DNA of 64,000 nucleotides, from NCBI RefSeq assembly GCF_003751635.1, contig NZ_RJVI01000001.1, forward strand, positions 1-64,000, written 5' to 3'. The notes under the pieces were generated by a model, which had not been told where the DNA came from, searched no databases, and worked only from the letters and a program-made list of their open reading frames with translations. The position numbers and the translations under genes were made by a program. Source of the DNA: Inmirania thermothiophila (lineage in GTDB: Bacteria; Pseudomonadota; Gammaproteobacteria; DSM-100275). Below, in pieces: positions 55,185 to 64,000 of this stretch. Numbering within the stretch: position 1 is the stretch's first letter; every line of letters begins with the position of its first letter.

Positions 55185-56138
55185 CTACCACCAGAGGCCG
55201 CCGATGCGCCAGCGCGGCGGCCGCACCGCCACCGCCGGCAGGCGCAGCACCGGCCTCGTCCCGGGGTCGAGACCCCAGTCCACGGGCCGGGCGGCCACCG
55301 AGAGGATGCGCCGGATGCGCTCCTCGGTGGGCGGGTGGGTGCGCAGCAGCGACGGATCGGGCAGCCCCCGGCCCGGCAGGAAGAGCCGCTCCATCCAGCC
55401 GCGCTGGTAGCGCTCGAGCTTGGCCAGCGCCGAGGCCAGCCCCTGGGGGTCGCCGGTCAGGCGCACCGCGCCGAGGTCGGCCTCGTATTCGCGCGTGCGC
55501 GACAGCGCAAGCTGGAGCAGGGCCGAGACCGTGGGCGCAAGCACCAGCAGGAGCAGCGCCGCCCAGGGCAGGCCGCCGCCGGTGAGCAGCCACACCGGCA
55601 GGTTGAGCAGGACCAGGAGCTGGCCGAGGAAGGACAGGCTCGAGGTCAGGCGGCTGACGACGTCGGCGAGGCCCATGATCCAGAGGTCGTTGTGACGGAT
55701 GTGGCTGACCTCGTGGGCGAGCACCCCGGCCACCTCGCGCAGGGTCAGCCGCGCGAGCAGCCCGTCGGTGACCGCCACCGCCGCCTGCTCCGGCCGCCCC
55801 ACGGCGAAGGCGTTCATCACCGGGCTCGGCACCCAGTGCAGGGTCGGCACCGCGGGCAGCCCCGCCCGCGCCGCAAGGATCTCCAGGATACGGTACAGGG
55901 CCGGGGCCTCGGCCGGCGAGAGCGGCCGCGCGCCGTAGAGCCGCAGCACCAGGAGCGGGCTCACCTGGCCGCCGAGGAGCAGCACCGCGAGCACCGACAG
56001 GGCCGTCCACACCACCCCCTCGCGGCCGCCGAGGACCCAGCCCAGGGCGGCCGCAAGGAGCGCCATGCCGCCGAGCAGGAGCGCGGAGTGGACGAGGTTG
56101 CGCAGGCGGTGCAGGCGCAGGCGCTGGGGATCCAGCAT
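55185..56138 (-). CDS. HtpX-like membrane zinc metallopeptidase (M48)
   Basis: A 317-residue M48-family protease. Two hydrophobic segments lie at ~17–36 and ~42–66, followed by the zinc motif HEVSH (His142, Glu143, His146) and a second membrane pair around 165–205, with the third ligand in SRTREYEADLGAV. It has a C-terminal extension after THPPTEERIRRIL. It would degrade damaged membrane proteins at the cytoplasmic side. It faces ubiI 4 bases away (convergent) and diverges from tpm. HtpX is the nearest name, but the tail is longer than the E. coli protein. Confidence 0.87.
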   Translation of the reverse strand: MLDPQRLRLHRLRNLVHSALLLGGMALLAAALGWVLGGREGVVWTALSVLAVLLLGGQVSPLLVLRLYGARPLSPAEAPALYRILEILAARAGLPAVPTLHWVPSPVMNAFAVGRPEQAAVAVTDGLLARLTLREVAGVLAHEVSHIRHNDLWIMGLADVVSRLTSSLSFLGQLLVLLNLPVWLLTGGGLPWAALLLLVLAPTVSALLQLALSRTREYEADLGAVRLTGDPQGLASALAKLERYQRGWMERLFLPGRGLPDPSLLRTHPPTEERIRRILSVAARPVDWGLDPGTRPVLRLPAVAVRPPRWRIGGLWW

Positions 56139-56240
56139 GGCGGTACCGGGCGGGATGGGCCGGCCCTCCACTTTGGGCGCGCGCCGGCGCCCTTTCAAGT
56201 ACCCTGTGGGCGGACGGTGACAACGCGCCGGAGCGGAACC

Positions 56241-56888
56241 ATGGACCCGAAGTTCTGGATCGCGCGCTGGGAGCAGGGCCAGACCGGCTGGCACCTGCCG
56301 GAGGTGAACCCGCAGCTTCGCCGCTGGTGGGCCCGGCTCGGGCTCGCCGCGCCGGGCCGCGTCTTCGTGCCCCTGTGCGGGGCGAGCCTGGATCTCGGCT
56401 GGCTCGCCGGGCGCGGCCACGAGGTGGTGGGCTGCGAGCTCGCGCCGACCGCGGTCGCGCGCTGCTTCGCCGAGGCCGGCCTCGAGCCGGCGGTGGCCGC
56501 GGCGGGGGCGCTGCGGCGCTGGCGGGCCGGGCGCCTGGAGATCCTCGAGGGCGACTTCTTCCGCCTCGACCCCGAGACCCTCGGCGCGGTGGAGGCGGTC
56601 TACGACCGCGCCGCCCTGGTGGCCTTCCCGCCGGCGATGCGGGCGCACTACGTGGCGCACCTGCGCCGCCTGGCGCCGCGCGCGCCGCAGCTGCTGGTCA
56701 CCCTGGACTACCCGCAGGAGGAGATGGAGGGCCCGCCCTTCGCCGTGCCCGAGGCGGAGGTGCGCGCCCGCTACGCCGGCTGCACGGTGGAGCGGCTCGC
56801 CGACGAGGACGTCCTCGAGGCGCAGCCGCGCTTCCGCGCCCGGGGCCTGACGCGGCTGCGCGAGCAGGCCTTCCTGATCCGCCCGTGA
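56241..56888 (+). CDS. tpm: Thiopurine S-methyltransferase-like protein
   Basis: A 215-residue class I SAM methyltransferase of the TPMT family. It starts MDPKFWIARWEQGQTGWHLP and has RVFVPLCGASLDLGWLAGRG (motif I), AVYDRAALVAFPPAMRAHY and YPQEEMEGPPFAVP, all conserved in bacterial TPMT, including enzymes that methylate selenium and tellurium. The natural substrate is unknown. The stop codon is inside a perfect 19-bp tandem duplication. It converges with fba. Confidence 0.93.
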   Translation: MDPKFWIARWEQGQTGWHLPEVNPQLRRWWARLGLAAPGRVFVPLCGASLDLGWLAGRGHEVVGCELAPTAVARCFAEAGLEPAVAAAGALRRWRAGRLEILEGDFFRLDPETLGAVEAVYDRAALVAFPPAMRAHYVAHLRRLAPRAPQLLVTLDYPQEEMEGPPFAVPEAEVRARYAGCTVERLADEDVLEAQPRFRARGLTRLREQAFLIRP

Positions 56889-56910
56889 GGGCCTGATCCG
56901 CCCGTGAGGG
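56873..56910. repeat. 19-bp tandem duplication over the tpm stop codon
   Basis: Positions 56873–56891 and 56892–56910 are identical. The first copy contains the tpm stop codon, the second copy is non-coding. It looks like a recent replication slippage product. Confidence 0.9.
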
Positions 56911-56919
56911 CGCGGCGGC

Positions 56920-56945
56920 GCCGCCGGCCCCGCGGGGCCGGCGGC
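56920..56945. terminator. Bidirectional terminator-like palindrome between tpm and fba
   Basis: A perfect 26-bp GC-only palindrome centred at 56932/56933 lies 31 bases after the tpm stop and 7 bases after the fba stop on the other strand. No T-tract flanks it, so termination efficiency is uncertain. Confidence 0.5.
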
Positions 56946-56952
56946 CGCCCCC

Positions 56953-58017
56953 TCAGTTGACCCTGGGGTCGAGCTCGCCGCTGGCGTAGCGGGCGGTCAT
57001 CTCCTCCAGGGACAGGGGCCGGATCTTGGAGGCCATGCCCGCGGTGCCGAAGGCCTCGTAGCGGGCCTTGCAGATCTCCTTCATGGCCTGGGTGGAGGCC
57101 TTGAGGAACTTGCGCGGGTCGAACTCCTTGGGGTTCTCGGCGAGGAACTTGCGGATCGCCCCGGTGCTGGCGAGGCGCAGGTCGGTGTCGATGTTGACCT
57201 TGCGCACACCGTGCCGGATCCCCTCCTGGATCTCCTCCACCGGGACGCCGTAGGTCTGCCCGAGGTCGCCGCCGTAGCTGTTGATGATCTCGAGCCACTC
57301 CTGGGGCACCGAGGAGGAGCCGTGCATCACCAGGTGGGTGTTGGGGATGCGGGCGTGGATCTCCTTGATCCGCTCGATGGCGAGGATGTCGCCCGTCGGC
57401 GGGCGGGAGAACTTGTAGGCGCCGTGGCTGGTGCCGATGGCGATGGCCAGCGCGTCGACCCCGGTGGCCCTGACGAACTCGGCGGCCTGGTCGGGGTCGG
57501 TCAGCAGCTGCTCCCGGGAGAGCACCCCCTCGGCGCCGACGCCGTCCTCCTCGCCCGCGGTGCCGGTCTCGAGCGAGCCCAGGCAGCCGAGCTCGCCCTC
57601 GACGGAGACGCCGCAGGCGTGGGCCATCTCCACCACCTTGCGCGTGACCTCCACGTTGTACTCGTAGCTCGCCGGCGTCTTGCCGTCCTCGAGCAGCGAG
57701 CCGTCCATCATCACCGAGGTGAAGCCGAGCTGGATGGAGCGGACGCAGACCGCGGGCGAGGCGCCGTGGTCCTGGTGCACGCACACCGGGATGTGGGGCC
57801 ACTGCTCCACCGCCGCCTCCATCAGCTTCTTGAGGAAGGGGGCGCCGGCGTACTTGCGGGCGCCGGCCGAGGCCTGGACGATGACCGGGCTGTCGGTCTC
57901 GTCCGCCGCCTGCATGATCGCGTGGAGCTGCTCCATGTTGTTGACGTTGAAGGCGGGCACGCCGTAGCCGTGCTCGGCGGCGTGATCCAGGAGCTGTCGC
58001 AGGGTGATGAAGGCCAT
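56953..58017 (-). CDS. fba: Fructose-bisphosphate aldolase, class II
   Basis: A 354-residue zinc-dependent aldolase of the CbbA/class II B type. Key segments are HQDHGA (His81, Asp83, His84), the [20 protein letters not shown] strand, [13 protein letters not shown], then HGAYKF, HGSSSVP and NIDTDLRLA. It cleaves fructose 1,6-bisphosphate (and in Calvin-cycle organisms also condenses sedoheptulose bisphosphate). It is the last gene of tkt–gap–pgk–pyk–fba, 23 bases after pyk. Confidence 0.97.
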   Translation of the reverse strand: MAFITLRQLLDHAAEHGYGVPAFNVNNMEQLHAIMQAADETDSPVIVQASAGARKYAGAPFLKKLMEAAVEQWPHIPVCVHQDHGASPAVCVRSIQLGFTSVMMDGSLLEDGKTPASYEYNVEVTRKVVEMAHACGVSVEGELGCLGSLETGTAGEEDGVGAEGVLSREQLLTDPDQAAEFVRATGVDALAIAIGTSHGAYKFSRPPTGDILAIERIKEIHARIPNTHLVMHGSSSVPQEWLEIINSYGGDLGQTYGVPVEEIQEGIRHGVRKVNIDTDLRLASTGAIRKFLAENPKEFDPRKFLKASTQAMKEICKARYEAFGTAGMASKIRPLSLEEMTARYASGELDPRVN

Positions 58018-58040
58018 GGTCGCGATCCTCCCTCGCTCGT

Positions 58041-59498
58041 TCAGTTCTCTTCGGGCACCGGCATGTCGCCGACGCGCACGATCTTCATGGCGTTGGTGCC
58101 CCCGTGCACGCCCATGAGATCGCCCTTGGTGAGGATGACGAGATCGCCGTCCTCGACCGCGCCGAGGCGGCGCAGCACCTCCACGGCGTCGAGGTTGACG
58201 CGGGCGTGGTCGCTGCTGCAGACGTCGAACTCCACCGGGTAGACGCCGCGGTAGAGGGTCACGCGCCGCCGTGTGGCGCGGTGGCGCGAGAGCGCGTAGA
58301 TGGGGATGCCGGAGCGGATGCGCGACATCCACAGCGGCGTGTCGCCGGACTCGGTCAGCGCCGCGATCGCCCGCACCGGCAGGTGGTTGGCGGTGTACAT
58401 GGTGGCCATGGCGATGGCCTCGTCGATGCGGCGGAAGGTCCAGTCCATGCGGTGGCCGGAGACCTGGGCCGCGCGCTGGCGCTCGGCGCCGAGGCAGATC
58501 CGGTGCATGGCCTCCACCGCCTTGACCGGATAGCGCCCCACCGCGGTCTCGGCCGAGAGCATCACGGCGTCGGTGGCATCCAGCACGGCGTTGGCGACGT
58601 CGAAGACCTCCGCCCGCGTCGGCATCGGGTGGGTGACCATGGACTGCATCATCTGCGTCGCCGTGATCACCACCCGGTTGCGGTTGCGGGCGGCGCCGAT
58701 GAGCCACTTCTGGATCCCGGGCAGCTCCGCATCGCCCATCTCCACCCCGAGGTCGCCGCGCGCCACCATGATGGCGTCGGCCACCTCGAGGATCTCGTCC
58801 ACCGCACGCACCGCCTCGGCCCGCTCGATCTTGGCCACGATCCCGCCGCTGCCGCCGGCCTCGCGGAAGAGCGCCTTCGCCTCCGCCACGTCCTCGCCGC
58901 CGCGCGGGAAGGAGACGGCGAGGTAGTCGGCCTCGAGCTCGGCGGCGACGCGGATGTCGGCACGGTCCTTGTCGGTGAGCGCGCGCGCCGACAGCCCGCC
59001 GCCGCGGCGGTTGATGCCCTTGGCGTCGGAGAGCTCGCCGCCCACCACGACGCGGGTCTCGATGCGCCGCCCGCGCACCCGCTCCACCTCGAGGACGATG
59101 GCGCCGTCGTCGAGGAGCAGGATGTCGCCGGGGCCGACGTCCCGCGGCAGGTCCTTGTAGGTGATGCCGACGCAGGTCTCGTCGCCGGCGTCCGGCGGGC
59201 AGTCGGGGTCGATGGCGAAGGCGGCCCCCTCGCGCAGGTGCACCGGGCCGTTGCGGAAGCGCTCGATGCGGATCTTGGGGCCCTGCAGGTCCATCAGGAG
59301 CCCCACCTCGCGGCCGCAGGCCTCGGCGCGCTCGCGCAGCAGCCGCGCCCGGCGGCGGTGGCTTGCGGCGTCGCCGTGGGAGAAGTTGACGCGGGCGACG
59401 TCGATGCCCGCGCGGATGAGGGCGTCGAGGACCGCGGGGTCGTCCGTGGCCGGCCCCAGGGTGGCGACGATCTTGGTGCGGCGCGGCCGCTCCCTCAC
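58041..59498 (-). CDS. pyk: Pyruvate kinase
   Basis: A 485-residue pyruvate kinase: [19 protein letters not shown] and [13 protein letters not shown] at the N-terminus, the [14 protein letters not shown] strand, then [34 protein letters not shown] (the [12 protein letters not shown] active site, here preceded by an unusual D-A-I) and an intact C-terminal domain. It converts PEP and ADP to pyruvate. The GTG start overlaps the pgk stop (GTGA). The protein is PykA-like in length. Confidence 0.96.
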   Translation of the reverse strand: MRERPRRTKIVATLGPATDDPAVLDALIRAGIDVARVNFSHGDAASHRRRARLLRERAEACGREVGLLMDLQGPKIRIERFRNGPVHLREGAAFAIDPDCPPDAGDETCVGITYKDLPRDVGPGDILLLDDGAIVLEVERVRGRRIETRVVVGGELSDAKGINRRGGGLSARALTDKDRADIRVAAELEADYLAVSFPRGGEDVAEAKALFREAGGSGGIVAKIERAEAVRAVDEILEVADAIMVARGDLGVEMGDAELPGIQKWLIGAARNRNRVVITATQMMQSMVTHPMPTRAEVFDVANAVLDATDAVMLSAETAVGRYPVKAVEAMHRICLGAERQRAAQVSGHRMDWTFRRIDEAIAMATMYTANHLPVRAIAALTESGDTPLWMSRIRSGIPIYALSRHRATRRRVTLYRGVYPVEFDVCSSDHARVNLDAVEVLRRLGAVEDGDLVILTKGDLMGVHGGTNAMKIVRVGDMPVPEEN

Positions 59499-60685
59499 GC
59501 ACGCGCCTCCGCGGCCCGCGCCTCCAGCACCGCCACCGCGGGCAGCTTCTTGCCCTCGAGGAACTCGAGGAAGGCACCGCCGCCGGTGGAGATGTAGGAG
59601 ATGCCGCCGGCCACGCCGTACTTGTCGATGGCGGCCAGGGTGTCGCCGCCGCCGGCGATGGAGAAGGCCGGGCTCGCCGCGATGGCCTCGGCGAGCCGCC
59701 GCGTCCCCTCGCCGAAGGCGTCGAACTCGAACACGCCCACGGGACCGTTCCAGACGATGGTCCCCGCCCCCTGCAGGATCTCGGCGTAGCGCGCCGCGGT
59801 CTCGGGGCCGATGTCGAGGATCATCTCGTCCTCGCCCACCCGGTCCACGGGCTTGGTCACGGCCTCGGCCTCGGCGCTGAACTCGCGCGCCACCACCACG
59901 TCCACCGGGACCGGGATCTCGCCGCCCCGGGCCTTCGCCTGCTCCATCAGCCGGCGCGCCTCCGCCACGAGGTCCGGCTCGTGGAGGGACTTGCCCACGC
60001 GGTGGCCCGCGGCGGCGATGAAGGTGTTGGCGATGCCGCCGCCGACGATGAGACGGTCCACCTTGGCCGAGAGGGCGTCCAGCACGGTGAGCTTGGTCGA
60101 GACCTTGGAGCCGCCGACGATGGCCACCATCGGCCGCGCCGGGGCCTCGAGGGCCTTGCCGAGGGCCTCCAGCTCGGCCGCCAGCAGCGGCCCGGCGCAG
60201 GCCACGGGCGCGAAGCGGGCCACGCCGTGGGTGGAGGCCTGGGCGCGGTGGGCGGTGCCGAAGGCGTCCATGACGAAGACGTCGCAGAGCGCGGCGTAGC
60301 GGCGCGCCAGGGCCTCGTCGTCCTTCTTCTCGCCGACGTTGAAGCGCACGTTCTCGAGCAGGACGACCTCGCCCTCCGCCACCTCCGGGGGGTGCTCGAG
60401 ATAGTCGCGCACGAGGCGCACCTCCCGCCCGAGCAGCCGCCCCAGGTGCGCGGCCACGGGCGCCAGCGAGTCCGCCTCCGAGAACGCGCCCTCCTTGGGA
60501 CGGCCGAGGTGGGACATGACCATCACCCGCGCCCCCTCCCGCAGGCAGTGCTCGATGGTGGGCAGGGTGGCGCGGATGCGGGCGTCCGAGGTCACGCGCC
60601 CGTCCTGGATCGGGACGTTGAGGTCGGCGCGGATCAGCACCCGCTTGCCGCGGATGTCGAGGTCGGTCAGCTTGATGACGCTCAC
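59495..60685 (-). CDS. pgk: Phosphoglycerate kinase
   Basis: A 396-residue phosphoglycerate kinase with [22 protein letters not shown], the [15 protein letters not shown] segment, [17 protein letters not shown] and the nucleotide-binding [12 protein letters not shown] and GGGDTLAAI, all as in the family. The start is a GTG at 60685 with GGAG seven bases upstream. It is preceded by an intercistronic hairpin and overlaps pyk. Confidence 0.97.
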   Translation of the reverse strand: MSVIKLTDLDIRGKRVLIRADLNVPIQDGRVTSDARIRATLPTIEHCLREGARVMVMSHLGRPKEGAFSEADSLAPVAAHLGRLLGREVRLVRDYLEHPPEVAEGEVVLLENVRFNVGEKKDDEALARRYAALCDVFVMDAFGTAHRAQASTHGVARFAPVACAGPLLAAELEALGKALEAPARPMVAIVGGSKVSTKLTVLDALSAKVDRLIVGGGIANTFIAAAGHRVGKSLHEPDLVAEARRLMEQAKARGGEIPVPVDVVVAREFSAEAEAVTKPVDRVGEDEMILDIGPETAARYAEILQGAGTIVWNGPVGVFEFDAFGEGTRRLAEAIAASPAFSIAGGGDTLAAIDKYGVAGGISYISTGGGAFLEFLEGKKLPAVAVLEARAAEARA

Positions 60686-60708
60686 GGTCTCGCTCCTTCG
60701 CACCGCCA

Positions 60709-60732
60709 CGCCCGCCGGGGTCCCGGCGGGCG
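60709..60732. terminator. Hairpin between gap and pgk
   Basis: A perfect 11-bp stem with a 2-base formal loop (60709–60719 with 60722–60732) lies 14 bases after the gap stop. It has no T-tract and sits within the operon, so it is more likely an mRNA-processing or stability element, which is common between gap and pgk, than a terminator. Confidence 0.45.
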
Positions 60733-60746
60733 CGGGCGCGCCGACG

Positions 60747-63786
<3,040 letters not shown>

Positions 63787-63859
63787 GCTCGTCTCCTCTG
63801 GTCGCATCCCTTCCCCGGGGGTGCGCCGGGCGCGGGGCGCCGGTGCCGCCGGGCCGTGC

Positions 63860-63889
63860 AATATGCGGCGGGGGGGCGCATTCCCGCAA
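63860..63889 (-). promoter_or_regulatory. Candidate tkt operon promoter
   Basis: On the minus strand TTGCGG (63889–63884), an 18-bp spacer and CATATT (63865–63860) match the consensus at four of six positions each. An A/T-rich stretch (63887–63899) directly upstream could act as an UP element. The transcript would have about 70 bases of leader. Confidence 0.4.
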
Positions 63890-63895
63890 ATAAAA

Positions 63896-63919
63896 ATTCA
63901 GAATGCCTGCATGATTCAG
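63896..63919. promoter_or_regulatory. Direct repeat upstream of the tkt promoter
   Basis: ATTCAG occurs at 63896–63901 and 63914–63919, just upstream of the candidate -35. An imperfect dyad (GAATGC…GCATgATTC, 63901–63917) lies between. It may be an activator site; a CbbR-type LysR operator is one possibility but is not proved. Confidence 0.35.
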
Positions 63920-63946
63920 GCGCTTGCGCGCCCCGCCGGGGGGCTC

Positions 63947-64000
63947 TCAGCCGCCGTCGCGCCACTTGATGGAGCAGCCCATGCTCGGGATCTGCTCCTC
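63947..64000 (-). CDS. C-terminal fragment of a thioredoxin/redoxin-family protein
   Basis: Only the last 17 codons are inside the window; the gene enters from the right edge. The tail ends with PSMGCSIKWRDGG. A conserved PSIGCNIKWK-type ending is characteristic of AhpC/TSA-like 'thioredoxin family' proteins in bacteria. The stop is 161 bases upstream of the tkt start. The identification rests on this tail alone. Confidence 0.6.
   Translation of the reverse strand, partial: EEQIPSMGCSIKWRDGG

Noticed and set aside
63787-63946. Firm CbbR operator call upstream of tkt
   Set aside because: The repeats are imperfect and no cbbR gene or rubisco genes are in the window, so it is reported only as a possible regulated promoter.

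Overview
The window is very GC-rich (G/C dominates every codon third position) and fully packed with genes. It reads as chromosomal core genome of a gammaproteobacterium. The neighbourhoods pilMNOPQ–aroK–aroB–damX, gmk–rpoZ–spoT–ridA, rph–rdgB–hemW, ubiH–ubiI and tkt–gap–pgk–pyk–fba, together with a FdI-type 7Fe ferredoxin, suggest a Chromatiales/Ectothiorhodospiraceae-like lineage. That placement is inference. I saw no insertion sequence, prophage, tRNA, rRNA or CRISPR array.

Layout. 1–6328 (minus): a fatty-acid beta-oxidation operon read from a MerR-type regulator through thiolase, a fused hydroxyacyl-CoA dehydrogenase/enoyl-CoA hydratase, an acyl-CoA dehydrogenase and a thioesterase into etfB, which runs off the left edge. 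A palindrome overlaps the regulator's own promoter. 6455–8380 (plus): a quinone oxidoreductase and a helical exported protein. 8390–23392 (minus): a possible 15-kb transcription unit, pilM-N-O-P-Q, a giant Ig-like lipoprotein, aroK, aroB, a dGTPase-like gene, a small WGR protein, a DamX-like SPOR protein and a Tat-exported multicopper oxidase. Divergent from pilM lies penicillin-binding protein 1A (23578–25974).

25979–38063: a conserved unknown, citrate synthase, an exported nuclease, rpmE, a 461-bp intergenic region with DnaA-box-like sites, rimO, a Rof-like gene, hemW, rdgB and rph (minus), then yicC, gmk, rpoZ, spoT and ridA (plus). 38067–43495 (minus): a tightly coupled run of ABC ATPase, FtsX-like permease, AttH-like lipoprotein, pdxH and a DUF99 protein. 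43611–46560 (plus): iscR, fdxA and an EF-G paralogue.

46568–56240: two c-di-GMP proteins (one with a degenerate EAL domain, one with a periplasmic CxxCH haem-binding domain), a HugZ-like protein, a DUF423 protein, a sulfurtransferase, a YgjP-type metallopeptidase, two ubiquinone hydroxylases and an HtpX-like protease. 56241–63786: a thiopurine methyltransferase (plus) facing the carbon-metabolism operon tkt–gap–pgk–pyk–fba (minus). At the right edge is the C-terminus of a redoxin-type protein.

Many adjacent genes share ATGA or GTGA stop/start overlaps, so translational coupling is a consistent theme. The least ordinary items are the 639-bp near-identical duplication in the Ig-like lipoprotein placed between pilQ and aroK, the DnaA-box-like cluster between rpmE and rimO, the DUF99 gene coupled to pdxH and an AttH/ABC cassette, and the haem-binding GGDEF–EAL protein.
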